Made by a program: the position numbers and the translations under genes. Shown piece by piece: positions 31,491 to 41,050 of a DNA stretch of 64,000 nt (position 1 is its first letter; each line of letters starts with the position of its first letter). A model generated the notes under the pieces. It was given only the letters and a program-made list of their open reading frames with translations, was not told the DNA's origin and searched no databases. This DNA is from Pseudomonas saxonica (GTDB lineage Bacteria; Pseudomonadota; Gammaproteobacteria; Pseudomonadales; Pseudomonadaceae): NCBI RefSeq assembly GCF_007858365.1, contig NZ_VFIO01000007.1, forward strand, positions 204,988-268,987, given 5' to 3'.

Positions 31491-31820
31491 ATGGATTTTC
31501 TGCACCGCCTGCTCGACAGGCTCGACCTCCTGATAGCGGGTCTATTAGGGGTGATCGTCGCAAGTTGGTGGCACAAAGATGACCTGACCGATTGGCGGGC
31601 TTGGATGATCTTCTTGATCACTGGGGTTTCCTGCTCGCTATATCTGACAGGAATGGTGAGTGCTTACTTGGGCGTAACTGAGCCAAGCATTGTCGCTGGC
31701 ATTGGCTTTCTGCTGGGCACGTTCGGCGGCTCGCTCCTGGCAGCGATCAATCGAGCTATTAAAGCTGCCGACCTTTGGGCGCTTATCCGTCAGAGGTTCG
31801 GGGGAGGCAATCCACCATGA
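31491..31820 (+). CDS. Phage holin, three membrane helices
   Basis: The 109-residue protein from MDFLHRLLDRLDLLIAGLLG has three hydrophobic segments (about residues 12-28, 39-58, 66-90) and a basic tail, the class I holin design. GGAG sits 8 bp before this ATG. An in-frame ATG at 31470 would add seven residues and could be a dual start. Holins open the inner membrane to release endolysin; here the endolysin gene is 28 kb away. Confidence 0.7.
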   Translation: MDFLHRLLDRLDLLIAGLLGVIVASWWHKDDLTDWRAWMIFLITGVSCSLYLTGMVSAYLGVTEPSIVAGIGFLLGTFGGSLLAAINRAIKAADLWALIRQRFGGGNPP

Positions 31821-32161
31821 ATCTTGAACTGATCAACTCCATTGCCTGCGGCCTTATCGCGGCCTGGGCGACCTGGTGCGTACTGAGTGGGAAGGTCAGA
31901 GACGGCATCCTCGGTAAGCTGATCTATTCGGCGATCGCTATCAGCGGATTTGTCGTGATGGCGCGCAACCAGAATATCTTCTTCGGGCCGACCACTGCCG
32001 GTCTGACGCTGCATGTGTCCCTGGCCCTGGCCGGTGCCCGCCACATCTTCATGGTCACGTACTGGCAGCGGGTGAAGGGCTGGCTGTGCCGGACACTCAA
32101 CTGCGAGCACTGCCTGCACTGTGACAAGGCGCCAGGCGGTATAGATCGCCGGGGCAAGTAA
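31817..32161 (+). CDS. Second small membrane protein, putative holin partner
   Basis: The 114-residue protein is coupled to the holin gene by ATGA. Hydrophobic segments lie at about residues 7-22, 32-48 and 58-75, followed by a cysteine- and basic-rich tail (CRTLNCEHCLHCDKAPGG). It may be an antiholin or a second holin; the assignment is from position and membrane pattern. Confidence 0.6.
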   Translation: MNLELINSIACGLIAAWATWCVLSGKVRDGILGKLIYSAIAISGFVVMARNQNIFFGPTTAGLTLHVSLALAGARHIFMVTYWQRVKGWLCRTLNCEHCLHCDKAPGGIDRRGK

Positions 32162-32210
32162 TCCGCGCCACGATTTGGCGCATTCGAAAACGTGGCGCGA
32201 GGTTTTGCAG

Positions 32211-32402
32211 ATGAGCAACGTCACCCGCCTGCGCCACGCGCTCCCACTGAGCCAGGACATCAACCTCGCGGTGAGCGCTCTCGACAAGGCTATTGCCGAA
32301 GCCGTGGACGCAGCCAAGTCTGCCGGATTGCCTCAAGGCCTGATCGTTGGACTGCTCCACGGCCATGCCCACGCACAGACTCATCAGATGGTGATCGAAT
32401 GA
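32211..32402 (+). CDS. Small helical phage protein
   Basis: The 63-residue protein MSNVTRLRHALPLSQDINLA... is helical and ends in a His-rich stretch (GLLHGHAHAQTHQMVIE). It has a GAGG ribosome site, and its stop overlaps the next gene as ATGA. Function is unknown. Confidence 0.55.
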   Translation: MSNVTRLRHALPLSQDINLAVSALDKAIAEAVDAAKSAGLPQGLIVGLLHGHAHAQTHQMVIE

Positions 32403-32704
32403 CCGTCAAGGTTCTGGAGTTCAAGCGCCCCGGCGATCCTCACTCGTCCGGTGAAGCCATCTGCGCCCACTGCAAGCATGAATGGGTGGCTGTAGCGCCT
32501 GCTGGCCAGCGGAATCTTGAGTGCCCGGCCTGTAGTTCGCACCGAGGCGTATTCAAGTGGCCCTATGGTCCGTCCGAAGGCGATGAGGGCTACCAGTGCA
32601 ATTGCGGCTCCGAAGGCTTCTTCATCATGCGCCGGGGCAAGCAGGCCAATGGCGCGGTGTACTGCCGTGGTTGCGGCACAGAGGCCACTGGCTGGTTCCA
32701 ATAA
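32399..32704 (+). CDS. Zinc-binding phage protein
   Basis: The 101-residue protein carries three cysteine pairs: CAHC near residue 22, CPAC near 42, and CNC...CRGC toward the end (YCRGCGTEATGWFQ), indicating one or two zinc ribbons. It lies directly before the terminase small subunit. Its role is unknown; an HNH motif is not visible. Confidence 0.65.
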   Translation: MTVKVLEFKRPGDPHSSGEAICAHCKHEWVAVAPAGQRNLECPACSSHRGVFKWPYGPSEGDEGYQCNCGSEGFFIMRRGKQANGAVYCRGCGTEATGWFQ

Positions 32705-32717
32705 TCAAGGATTCCCC

Positions 32718-33317
32718 ATGACAACCAAGCAACCCGACTGGGAGGCAATCGAACGTGCCTACCGGGCTGGTTCGCTTTCCATCAGAACTATCGCAGAGCG
32801 CCAAGGCGTAAGTGACACGGCGATTCGTAAGAAAGCCAAGGTTCAAGGATGGGCGAGAGACCTTTCCGACCAGGTGCGCAAAGAGGTTCGCAGCAAGCTG
32901 GTTCGCGGAGAGGTTCGCAACGACCAAGGCGCGAACTGCGAACTTGACGCAGAGATCATCGAAGAGGCCGCAGAAGAAGGGGCCCGGGTGGTTCGCAGCC
33001 ATCGCCGAGACATTCGGAAGGCGACGAACCTTGCGAACCTGCTGATGGATGACCTGCTCAATACCATCCAGCGCCGCGAAGAGATCGAAGACGCGATCAT
33101 CGATGAGACGGGCGAGGACAATAACGGTATGCGCCGGGCCTCGATGCTCGCTGCTGTCGCGCTACCCAGCAATTCCAAAACCTTGTTTCAGCTTTCCTCT
33201 GCAATGAAGAACCTGCAGGTTCTGGAGCGTCAGGCATTCAGCCTGGACGAGAAGGAGAAGACGGACGACGCCGACGAGATCTCGAAGATGATGGACGAAC
33301 TATCACAGGACGCTTGA
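32718..33317 (+). CDS. terS: Terminase small subunit
   Basis: The 199-residue protein has an N-terminal helix-turn-helix (DWEAIERAYRAGSLSIRTIAERQGVSDTAIRKKAK), a helical oligomerisation region, and an acidic C-terminus (KEKTDDADEISKMMDEL). Small terminases bind the packaging site and recruit the large subunit. It is 1 bp from the large-subunit gene. Confidence 0.88.
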   Translation: MTTKQPDWEAIERAYRAGSLSIRTIAERQGVSDTAIRKKAKVQGWARDLSDQVRKEVRSKLVRGEVRNDQGANCELDAEIIEEAAEEGARVVRSHRRDIRKATNLANLLMDDLLNTIQRREEIEDAIIDETGEDNNGMRRASMLAAVALPSNSKTLFQLSSAMKNLQVLERQAFSLDEKEKTDDADEISKMMDELSQDA

Positions 33318-33318
33318 T

Positions 33319-34806
33319 ATGAAACCCGAGCACATGAAGCTGCTTCGGGATCGGTTCTGGCGACTGAATAATCTCTACTTCATCACCGACAAGCAGGGCA
33401 AAAAGGTTCGCTTCCGCATGACGCAGGAGCAGATCGACTACTTCCAGGGGATGCATACCAGGAACATCATCCTGAAGGCTCGTCAGCTTGGCTTCACGAC
33501 GCTGGTGTGCATCGTCCAGCTGGATGCGGCGTTGTTCGAGGCTGCGAAGTGCGCCTTGATCGCTCACACCCTGAACGATGCCAAGCGCCTTTTCCGGGAA
33601 AAGGTGAAGTACGCCTACGACAACCTGCCGAAAGAGCTGCGTGCCGCCAACCCGTCGCGGAACGACGCTGCCGGCGAGCTGGTGTTCAGTAAGGGTGGTT
33701 CGCTTTACGTTTCCACCTCGTTCCGGGGCGGCACGCTGCGATACCTGCACGTGTCCGAGTTCGGGAAGATCTGCGCCAAGTTCCCGCACAAGGCGCGGGA
33801 GATCGTCACCGGTGCTTTCGAGGCTGTCGCTGCTGAGTGTTTCGTCACCATCGAGTCGACGGCAGAAGGTCGGGCCGGGTATTTCTTTGATTACAGTCAG
33901 TCAGCAGAGCGCCAGCAACTGGCTGGTGTGCCACTGGGCCTGCTCGACTGGAAGTTCTTTTTCTTCAGCTGGTGGAACAACAAGGCCTACAGCCTTGACT
34001 CGACCGACGTGGTACTGCCCCAGCGCCTGACCGACTACTTCAACGAACTGCGCGCCAAGCACGGGATCGTCACCAACGACGGCCAGCGTGCCTGGTATGC
34101 GGCCAAGGAGAAGACACTCGGCGACGACATGAAGCGGGAGTACCCCTCAATCCCCGTCGAAGCCTTCCAGCAGTCGGTCGAGGGCGCCTACTACGCGCAG
34201 CAGTTCACCAAGCTGTATGCCGCTCAGCGCATCGGCACTCTGCCCGATAACAGCCACCTGCCGGTGATGACCATTTGGGACATCGGTGTGAGCGACTCCA
34301 CCGCCATCTGGTTCGTGCGACAGGTTGGCGAGCAATACCACGTCATCGATTACTACGAGAATTCAGGCGAAGGCCTGCGGCATTACATGAAGGTGCTCAA
34401 GGACAAGGGTTACACGTACTCCGAGCACTGGGGGCCACATGACATCGAGAACCGCGAGTTCGGCAGTGATGCGAAGACGCGCAAGGACATCGCCCGAGAG
34501 GGCTACGAGATCGATGGCCAGGTTTACCGGATGACGTTCCAGGTTGTCCCGAAGATCGGGGTGGACGACGGCATCGAGCAGGCCCGTGAAATTCTGTCCA
34601 AGTGCGCCTTCGACGAATCGAAGTGCGAAGAGGGTATTGCCTGCCTTGAGAACTATCGCAAGGAGTGGGACGACAAGAAGGGCTGCTGGAAAGACAAGCC
34701 GCTGCATGACTGGACGTCTCACGGCTCCGATGCATTCCGGTACTTCGCTGTCGCCAAGAGCGCCCGGAAGCCGGTCAAATCAATCAAAATGGGATTCGCA
34801 CGCTAA
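33319..34806 (+). CDS. terL: Terminase large subunit
   Basis: The 495-residue protein has an N-terminal ATPase (LKARQLGFTTLVCIVQLDAA as the Walker A-type segment; LHVSEFGKI as the Walker B region; CFVTIESTAEG as the coupling motif) and a C-terminal RNase H-like nuclease (TIWDIGVSDSTAIWFVRQ with the first acidic residue; DWTSHGSDAFRYFA near the end). It cuts concatemers and drives DNA into the head. Its stop shares an A with the portal ATG. Confidence 0.92.
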   Translation: MKPEHMKLLRDRFWRLNNLYFITDKQGKKVRFRMTQEQIDYFQGMHTRNIILKARQLGFTTLVCIVQLDAALFEAAKCALIAHTLNDAKRLFREKVKYAYDNLPKELRAANPSRNDAAGELVFSKGGSLYVSTSFRGGTLRYLHVSEFGKICAKFPHKAREIVTGAFEAVAAECFVTIESTAEGRAGYFFDYSQSAERQQLAGVPLGLLDWKFFFFSWWNNKAYSLDSTDVVLPQRLTDYFNELRAKHGIVTNDGQRAWYAAKEKTLGDDMKREYPSIPVEAFQQSVEGAYYAQQFTKLYAAQRIGTLPDNSHLPVMTIWDIGVSDSTAIWFVRQVGEQYHVIDYYENSGEGLRHYMKVLKDKGYTYSEHWGPHDIENREFGSDAKTRKDIAREGYEIDGQVYRMTFQVVPKIGVDDGIEQAREILSKCAFDESKCEEGIACLENYRKEWDDKKGCWKDKPLHDWTSHGSDAFRYFAVAKSARKPVKSIKMGFAR

Positions 34807-36266
34807 TGGCAGACGTCACATACACCCGCCCGGAGTACGACGCGGCACAGTCCCGTTGGCGGCTGGTGCGCGACGTGTGCAAGGGCTCCGAGACGGTAAA
34901 GGGGCGCGGCGATGTTTACTTGCCGAGGCCCAACAAACACGACACCAGCCCTGAGAACCTTGAGCGGTACAAGTCGTACAAGCAGCGGGCCGTGCTCTAC
35001 AACGCTACCGGCCGCACGAAGCACAGTCTGGTGGGGGCGGTGTTTCGCACTTGGCCAACGCTGACCGTGCCTGGCGCGCTTGATTACGTGGCCACGGATA
35101 TCGACGGGCAGGGCGTGAGCGTCTACCAGCAGTCTCAATCGGTCATCGGGCACCTGCTCGAAGTTGGCCGGCACGGCTTGCTGGTGGATTACGCCGCAGT
35201 GCAGGCGGGTACGGTGAGCAAGGCGGACGAACAGGCGGGTCGCGCTCGTGCGAGTGTTGCGAGCTACCCTGCTGAGTCGATCAGGAACTGGAAGACCCGT
35301 AAGGTCGGTGGCCAGCACCTGCTGAGTCTGGTGGTGCTGCAGGAATCCGTGGATGTCGATACCGATGATGGCTTCGGTAGCGAAAAGGTTACCCAATACC
35401 GAGTGCTACGCCTGGACGATGTCGGCGTTTATACCCAGGAGGTGTGGGAAGAGAGCTCAAGCCAAACGGCTATGATCATCCCCCCCTTCACTCCACTCAA
35501 CGGTGCGGGCCAGCCCTGGCGGATCATCCCGTTTCACTTTCTCGGCAGCGAGAACAACGACACCAGCATCGACGACGCGCCGCTGTACGACATGGCGGTG
35601 CTGAACATCGGTCATTACTGCAACAGTGCGGACTACGAGGATTCGGTGTGGTTTTCCGGGCAGCCGCAGTTCTGGATTTCAGGGCTTGACGAGGCATGGC
35701 GCGACCACCTTGAGGCCAACGGCATCTATGTCGGCTCCAGGGCGCCGCTGACGCTTCCTGCCAATGGGTCGTGTGGGTTTGCCCAGCCAGAACCAAATAC
35801 GCTGGTGAAGGAGGCCATGGACGCCAAGAAACAGGACATGGTGTCGCTCGGAGCCCGGCTGATCGAGCGCGGCAGCGCAGTGAAGACCGCTACCCAAGCC
35901 GACAACGACAGCGCCGCCGAACACAGCGTGCTTTCCCTGGTGGTCAGCAACGTAAGCGAGGCGTACAGCCAGTGCCTGGTCTGGATGGCCGAGTTCGTGA
36001 ATGCCACCGGCGAGGTGGTCTACAAGCTCAACCAAGACTTCAGCCAGATCACTCTGGACGCAACGATCCTTTCGGCGCTGTTCAATGCCGTGCAGGGCGG
36101 CAAGCTGCCCGAGGGCGACTTCTGGCAGTACCTGCGCGATCGCGGCGTGATCAACCCGGAGAAAACGGACGACGAAATCCGGGATGAGCTAGAGGCACAA
36201 AGCACTGGGCCAGCCCTGGACGACACCGAGGTAATTCCGAATGACGGCAAACCAAGCAATCCTTGA
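34806..36266 (+). CDS. Portal protein (DUF4055 family)
   Basis: The 486-residue protein matches the DUF4055 portal family: PEYDAAQSRWRLVRDVCKGS at the start, RYKSYKQRAVLYNATGRTKH, and IIPPFTPLNGAGQPWRIIPF in the middle. It forms the dodecameric DNA gate at the capsid vertex. Order terminase-portal-head morphogenesis supports the call. It overlaps the next gene by 26 bp. Confidence 0.88.
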   Translation: MADVTYTRPEYDAAQSRWRLVRDVCKGSETVKGRGDVYLPRPNKHDTSPENLERYKSYKQRAVLYNATGRTKHSLVGAVFRTWPTLTVPGALDYVATDIDGQGVSVYQQSQSVIGHLLEVGRHGLLVDYAAVQAGTVSKADEQAGRARASVASYPAESIRNWKTRKVGGQHLLSLVVLQESVDVDTDDGFGSEKVTQYRVLRLDDVGVYTQEVWEESSSQTAMIIPPFTPLNGAGQPWRIIPFHFLGSENNDTSIDDAPLYDMAVLNIGHYCNSADYEDSVWFSGQPQFWISGLDEAWRDHLEANGIYVGSRAPLTLPANGSCGFAQPEPNTLVKEAMDAKKQDMVSLGARLIERGSAVKTATQADNDSAAEHSVLSLVVSNVSEAYSQCLVWMAEFVNATGEVVYKLNQDFSQITLDATILSALFNAVQGGKLPEGDFWQYLRDRGVINPEKTDDEIRDELEAQSTGPALDDTEVIPNDGKPSNP

Positions 36267-37329
36267 CGCCACCATCCGGCATGCCGTGTTCCTGGAGCAG
36301 CTGAAATCAGGGGAGGTTGCGAAGTTCGCCCCCTTCCTCAAGGAGATCGACCGCTCGATTCGTGAGCGGCTGACGCGGGCGGACCTGACGGACTACACCG
36401 TCGCCCGCCTGGAGCGGCTGCTGAGCGAGGTTGATAGCCTGCTGCTGGGTATCTTCGACCGGTACAGCGAGAAGCTGAACCTCGACTTGGTGGACATCGC
36501 CAATTACGAGGCCGAGTTTGAAGCAACCAGCCTGACTCGGGCGGCGCCGGTGGGCGTGTCGTTCGATGCTGCTGTGCCTGGTGCGGCGGCAATCAGGGCG
36601 GCGATCTTCACCAATACGCTCAGCGTGCGCGGTGCCGACGGCGGAAAGCTGCTCAAGTCGTTCATTGATGGCTTCACCGCTACCGAGCGGCAACGCCTCA
36701 CAGGCGCGATCAGGCAGGGCTTCTTCGAAGGCCAAACCAACTTCCAGATCATCAAGAATATCCGGGGCACCAAGGCGCTCCAGTACAACGACGGCATCCT
36801 GGCTACGACGAACCGCAACGCCGGCGCCATCGTGCGAACGGCGGTGCAGCATGTCGCCACCCAGGCGCGCATGGAGACGCTGAAGGAGAACGCCGACGTC
36901 GTGCAGTCGGTGGAGTGGGTCAGCACCCTTGATTCAAAGACCACCAGTCAGTGTCGGACGCTGGATAAGCAACGATTCAAGCTGACTGAGGGGCCCAGGC
37001 CGCCGATCCACATCAACTGTCGCTCCACGGTGGTTGCGGTGACGCGCTTCAGCGCCTTGTTCGCCAAGGACGCCACGCGTGCATCCATCGGCGACGGCGG
37101 TGCCCAGCAGGTGAGGGCAGACCTCAGCTATTACGACTGGCTCCAGCAGCAGCCAGCAGCGTTTCAGGACAAGGCCATCGGTCCGGTCCGCGCCAAGCTG
37201 TTCCGCGAAGGCGGCCTGAGTATCGAACGATTCTCCGAGCTGCAGCTTGATCGCAACTTTTCACCTCTGACCCTTGTGCAGATGAAGGCTCTTGAGCCTC
37301 TGGCGTTCGAGCGGGCGGGCATCAAATAA
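36241..37329 (+). CDS. Head morphogenesis protein (SPP1 gp7 type)
   Basis: The 362-residue protein has a helical N-terminus and the phage Mu F/SPP1 gp7 domain: RTAVQHVATQARMETLKENA, EWVSTLDSKTTSQCRTLDKQ, and PPIHINCRSTVVAV. Such minor head proteins aid head assembly or DNA ejection. It follows the portal gene as in SPP1-like head modules. Confidence 0.9.
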   Translation: MTANQAILDATIRHAVFLEQLKSGEVAKFAPFLKEIDRSIRERLTRADLTDYTVARLERLLSEVDSLLLGIFDRYSEKLNLDLVDIANYEAEFEATSLTRAAPVGVSFDAAVPGAAAIRAAIFTNTLSVRGADGGKLLKSFIDGFTATERQRLTGAIRQGFFEGQTNFQIIKNIRGTKALQYNDGILATTNRNAGAIVRTAVQHVATQARMETLKENADVVQSVEWVSTLDSKTTSQCRTLDKQRFKLTEGPRPPIHINCRSTVVAVTRFSALFAKDATRASIGDGGAQQVRADLSYYDWLQQQPAAFQDKAIGPVRAKLFREGGLSIERFSELQLDRNFSPLTLVQMKALEPLAFERAGIK

Positions 37330-37342
37330 CCTGGAGATCCAT

Positions 37343-37696
37343 ATGAACGACAAAGCAATCGAGCAAGAGATTCAAGCCAAGGGCCTGACTGCGCCGCGCA
37401 TCACTCCGGCAGACCTGCAAGCCAATATCAAGGGGTGCCACTACTTCACCGCTCAAGACGGCGTGCATGGCAGCGACCCCCATTTGGCGCAATACACCGA
37501 CAAGTCGCTGGATCTGCTGACCTTCTGCGTCCTGGTGTTGCGCAACGGCTTCACCGTCACCGGCGAGAGCGCATGCGCCAGCCCTGAGAACTTCGACGCG
37601 GAGGTGGGCCGCAAGATCGCCCGCCAGAACGCCGAGCAGAAGGTATGGCCGCTGATGGGCTACGCGCTCAAACAGCAACTGCACGAAGCCAAGTAA
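37343..37696 (+). CDS. Gp49-family phage protein
   Basis: The 117-residue protein has the Gp49 pattern ITPADLQANIKGCHYFTAQD, LTFCVLVLRNGFTVTGESAC, and EVGRKIARQNAEQKVWPLMGY. Members recur in head regions of siphoviruses. It may be an accessory regulator, since the last block resembles that in other phage-encoded small proteins. A terminator follows. Confidence 0.75.
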   Translation: MNDKAIEQEIQAKGLTAPRITPADLQANIKGCHYFTAQDGVHGSDPHLAQYTDKSLDLLTFCVLVLRNGFTVTGESACASPENFDAEVGRKIARQNAEQKVWPLMGYALKQQLHEAK

Positions 37697-37714
37697 CCGA
37701 ACACCGAATCACCA

Positions 37715-37737
37715 GGCCGGCCATGAGCCGGCTTTTT
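37715..37737 (+). terminator. Terminator-like hairpin before the scaffold gene
   Basis: GCCGGC arms (37716-37721 and 37727-37732) followed by TTTTT. Confidence 0.65.
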
Positions 37738-37783
37738 CATGTCTGCGGGCAGGGCCTGCAAATCGTCTCTGGGAGACAAGCAA

Positions 37784-38494
37784 ATGGGTTTGAAATATCA
37801 GCTGGACACTCTTGACGGTCTCGATGACTCCGTTAAATCGCTCTACACCGAGAAGGAAGGAAAGTTTGTCCTCGGTATCGAAGGCCTGCCGCAACCAGAA
37901 GACGTATCTGGCCTGAAATCCAAGGTCCAAGAGTTGCTGGACGAGAAGAAGGCCGCCGACAAGGCGCGTAAGGATGCCGAAGACCAGGCCCGCCTGGAGC
38001 GTGAAGAAAACGCTCGCAAGTCCGGCAACGTCGAAGAGCTTGAAAAGTCCTGGTCGGAAAAATTCAACCGCCGCGAAGCTGAGCTGAACGGCTTACTGGA
38101 ACAGGAGCGTGGAACGCTGAGCACTCAGATCCGGGATCTGACTGTCGGCCGTACCGCTACTGACATCGCGTCTGCCCTGGCAATTCCAGGCAGCGCCAAA
38201 GCCCTGTTGCCGCACATCGAGCGCCGTCTGAGCGTCGAGCAGCGCGACGGGAAGCCTGTTGTGGTCGTCCTCGACCAGCAGGGCAAGCTCTCGGCGGCAA
38301 CGCTGGATGAGCTGAAAGCAGAATTCGCAAACGACACGGCCTTCGCGCCGTTGATCGCGGGTAGTAAGGCATCTGGCGGCGGGGCTGCTGGTGCTGGAGG
38401 TGGCGGCGGGGCCGCAAAAGGAAAAATCGGCGGCACCAAAGAGGAACGTACGGCCGCAATCGCGAGCCGGTTCCCGGATCTCCCACAATCGTAA
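37784..38494 (+). CDS. Head scaffolding protein
   Basis: The 236-residue protein has a highly charged coiled coil (about residues 40-120, KVQELLDEKKAADKARKDAE), then ALAIPGSAKALLPHIERRLS, a Gly/Ala linker and a basic C-terminus. This composition and the position just before the capsid gene are those of phage scaffolds, which guide procapsid assembly and are removed later. Confidence 0.82.
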   Translation: MGLKYQLDTLDGLDDSVKSLYTEKEGKFVLGIEGLPQPEDVSGLKSKVQELLDEKKAADKARKDAEDQARLEREENARKSGNVEELEKSWSEKFNRREAELNGLLEQERGTLSTQIRDLTVGRTATDIASALAIPGSAKALLPHIERRLSVEQRDGKPVVVVLDQQGKLSAATLDELKAEFANDTAFAPLIAGSKASGGGAAGAGGGGGAAKGKIGGTKEERTAAIASRFPDLPQS

Positions 38495-38505
38495 GGAAAT
38501 AACTC

Positions 38506-39474
38506 ATGTCCCTGTCGCAAATGCAGGTTTTCAACGAATACATCATGCCGGCGACTCTCGAGACGCTGGATCAGTATCTCGCCGCTTTCAACGCCGCCAG
38601 TCGCGGTGCAATCGTGCTATCTCCGGACGGCTTCACTGGTGACTTCCTCCAAGAGTCGTTCTTCCAGACCTTGGCCGCTGCCCAGCGCCGCGTGGATCGC
38701 TACAGCGCGAACGCTACTGTCGCTGCAACCGATCTGACCGAGCTGAAGAACACTTCTGTGAAGGTAGCCGGCGGCTTCGGTCCGATCCGCTACGAGCCGT
38801 CGCAGATGACCTGGCTGGAGCGCCCAACCGCGCAAGGTATCGAAGTCGCCAGCCGCGCGTTCGCTGAAATCCTCCTGAAGGACCAGCTGAACACCGCGAT
38901 CGCTGCCCTGGTTGCTGCAATCACCGCCCAGTCCACCGCGGTCAACGATGTGTCGGCTACCGCTGGCATCACCTACGCCGGCCTGAACAACGCCCACGCG
39001 AAGTTCGGCGACGCAAGCCAGAACCTGGTAACCCAGGTGATGCAGGGCACCAGCTACCACAAGTTGGTCGGCCAGAACCTGGCAAACCAGAACCAGCTGT
39101 TCCAGGCCGGTAACGTTCGCGTGATCGACATTCTGGGCAAGATCTCCGTTGTGACGGATGCCCCGGCGCTGATGCAGGCCGGCACCCCGAACAAAGAAAT
39201 CATCCTGTCCTTGGTGCAAGGTGCTGCGCTGGTTCACGACGGCCGCGACATCATCAGCAACGTCCAGACCACCAACGGCAAGGAGCGTATCGAAACCACG
39301 CTCCAGACCGACTACACCTTCGGCCTGGGCCTGAAGGGCTACACCTGGGACACCACCACCGGCGGCAAGTCGCCAACCGACGCCGAACTGGCGACCGGTA
39401 CCAACTGGGACAAGACCGCCACCAGCATCAAGCACACCGCCGGTGTGGCTCTGATCGGTGACGCCTCCAAGTAA
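38506..39474 (+). CDS. Major capsid protein
   Basis: The 322-residue protein begins MSLSQMQVFNEYIMPATLET and continues with conserved capsid strands such as GGFGPIRYEPSQMTWLERPT and a C-terminal beta-rich part (ERIETTLQTDYTFGLGLKGYTWDT). Length and position after the scaffold fit an HK97-fold capsid protein without a protease. An AAGGAA site precedes the ATG. Confidence 0.9.
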   Translation: MSLSQMQVFNEYIMPATLETLDQYLAAFNAASRGAIVLSPDGFTGDFLQESFFQTLAAAQRRVDRYSANATVAATDLTELKNTSVKVAGGFGPIRYEPSQMTWLERPTAQGIEVASRAFAEILLKDQLNTAIAALVAAITAQSTAVNDVSATAGITYAGLNNAHAKFGDASQNLVTQVMQGTSYHKLVGQNLANQNQLFQAGNVRVIDILGKISVVTDAPALMQAGTPNKEIILSLVQGAALVHDGRDIISNVQTTNGKERIETTLQTDYTFGLGLKGYTWDTTTGGKSPTDAELATGTNWDKTATSIKHTAGVALIGDASK

Positions 39475-39523
39475 CCCTGAAAGCTGAGTCGGGCCTAGCG
39501 CCCGGCTTGGCGAGGACATGATC

Positions 39524-40099
39524 ATGAGCAACAAGAACATCTGGTATCTGCCTGGTCCGTTCCATCAGTACCAGGAAGACGTGAAGGCACTCGCCAAAGC
39601 AAGCGGCCTGCGCATCGTCGACGCAAGCGTTACCGAAAGTCGTGAAGATGCCGCCGACGAAGTGCCTGACGTGACTGTCAAGGAGTTGCCGAAGGTGCTG
39701 CTGATAGATGGTGGCAGTTCCAGCATCGATATCGACGCCTTTCGCGCCGAGCTCGAATCTGTCGGCCTGATCGTTGAGTCATTCGCCGATCAAGCGCTGG
39801 TGCGCCCCGAAGGTGATCTTGGCCCGATCGCTGATCGCCTGTTTCAGGTATTCGAAGCGGTAAACGCCGGTGTGGAAAGCCTCATCCGCGAGCGTGACGG
39901 TGAAGTCGAGAAGGTGAACGCTCTGCAACTGCAGGTAGATGGTCTTCTCCAGCAGGTCGACAAAGCCGGCCAGATGGATGCCGAGGCGAAGGAAATCGCC
40001 GACCTGAAGGCCAAGCTCGATGAAGCGAAGGTGCCGTACCGTGCCAACGCCTCGAAAGAATCCTTGGAAAAGCTCGTCGCTGATCTGCCCAAGGGCTGA
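39524..40099 (+). CDS. Head-region protein with C-terminal coiled coil
   Basis: The 191-residue protein starts at MSNKNIWYLPGPFHQYQEDV. The ATG at 39518 is too close to the GAGG site, whereas 39524 is at normal spacing. An alpha/beta N-terminal half is followed by a helical tail (EKVNALQLQVDGLLQQVDKAGQ) and a HeH/LEM-like end (KAKLDEAKVPYRANASKESLEKLVADLP). Its role in the head or connector is unknown. Confidence 0.65.
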   Translation: MSNKNIWYLPGPFHQYQEDVKALAKASGLRIVDASVTESREDAADEVPDVTVKELPKVLLIDGGSSSIDIDAFRAELESVGLIVESFADQALVRPEGDLGPIADRLFQVFEAVNAGVESLIRERDGEVEKVNALQLQVDGLLQQVDKAGQMDAEAKEIADLKAKLDEAKVPYRANASKESLEKLVADLPKG

Positions 40100-40157
40100 T
40101 AATGCTGGCTGCCGGTGACCCGGTGGCCGATCTCAAACCATTCCAGCGAGTTAACGC

Positions 40158-40661
40158 ATGACACTCATAATCGAGGACGGCACCGGCAAGCCTGACGCCG
40201 AAAGCTACGCGAGCGCCGATGACCTGGCCCTGTATGCCGTGAAGTTCGGCGCAGTGATCCCGGCGGGCGTCCCCGAGCAGGAGGCCCTGCTACGCCGGGC
40301 CGCCTTGGCGATGGATGGCAAGACCTGGAAAGGCCGCAAGATGAGCAGCGAGCAGGCGCTGGCCTGGCCGCGTCGGGGTGTTGAGCTGGACTGCCAGATC
40401 AAACCAGACAACTACCTGCCGGCGCGGATCCAGTACGGACAGATGGCCTTGGCCACCGAGATCCATCAGGACGACATTGACCCGGTGGAGAAGCGCAAGG
40501 GTGCTGTGACTCTGGAGCGTGTCGAAGGCGCGGTAACACGCGAGTACGCCACGATTTCCAACACCAGCGGTCGACTGTTGCCGGCGGCGCCGGATCGACC
40601 GAGCGCTACCCAGTTTGCCGACTACCTACAAAAGCGCGGGCTGTTCGCAATCCGCGCATAG
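40158..40661 (+). CDS. Head-tail connector candidate (DnaT-like domain)
   Basis: The 167-residue protein includes DAESYASADDLALYAVKFGA and ALLRRAALAMDGKTWKGRKM, typical of the phage family annotated DnaT-like single-strand binding protein and found between capsid and tail genes. Position favours a head-completion adaptor. A replication role is less likely here. Confidence 0.75.
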   Translation: MTLIIEDGTGKPDAESYASADDLALYAVKFGAVIPAGVPEQEALLRRAALAMDGKTWKGRKMSSEQALAWPRRGVELDCQIKPDNYLPARIQYGQMALATEIHQDDIDPVEKRKGAVTLERVEGAVTREYATISNTSGRLLPAAPDRPSATQFADYLQKRGLFAIRA

Positions 40662-40678
40662 CAGCAACGGAGACCACT

Positions 40679-41050
40679 ATGGCCACCTTCTACGACGAAA
40701 TGGCCGTGATGGCTCTGGAGATGATCACAGAGTTCGGCCAGCCCGTGACCATCAGCAAGACGGAGCCGGGTGAGTACGACCCAGAGACGGGCGGCGAAGC
40801 TCCGGGGGCAACTGTCGAACAGATCGCCCAGGGCATCCTGCTCGACTTCACCGGCCAAGAATTTCAAAACAACAGTCTCATCCGGCAGGGTGACAAGAAG
40901 CTCAAGATCGCCGCGCAGGGCTTGTCCTGGGTGCCGGGTTTGCTGGACAAGGTGGTCGTTCAGGGCCGCGCCTGGTCAATCGTGCCACCGCTGAAAGAGA
41001 TCAACCCCGCTGGCACGCCGATCTTGTATGAGCTGCAGGTGCGGTCGTGA
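40679..41050 (+). CDS. Head-closure/adaptor protein
   Basis: The 123-residue beta-rich protein includes GQPVTISKTEPGEYDPETGG and KVVVQGRAWSIVPPLKEINP. Its size and place in the connector cluster fit a head-closure (stopper) protein. It ends in GTGA, overlapping the start of the next gene. Confidence 0.65.
   Translation: MATFYDEMAVMALEMITEFGQPVTISKTEPGEYDPETGGEAPGATVEQIAQGILLDFTGQEFQNNSLIRQGDKKLKIAAQGLSWVPGLLDKVVVQGRAWSIVPPLKEINPAGTPILYELQVRS

Noticed and set aside
38617..39540. 307-codon minus frame opposite the capsid gene
   Set aside because: It is the complement of a well-supported capsid gene; its repeated Gly/Val/Gln pattern is a by-product of codon bias.
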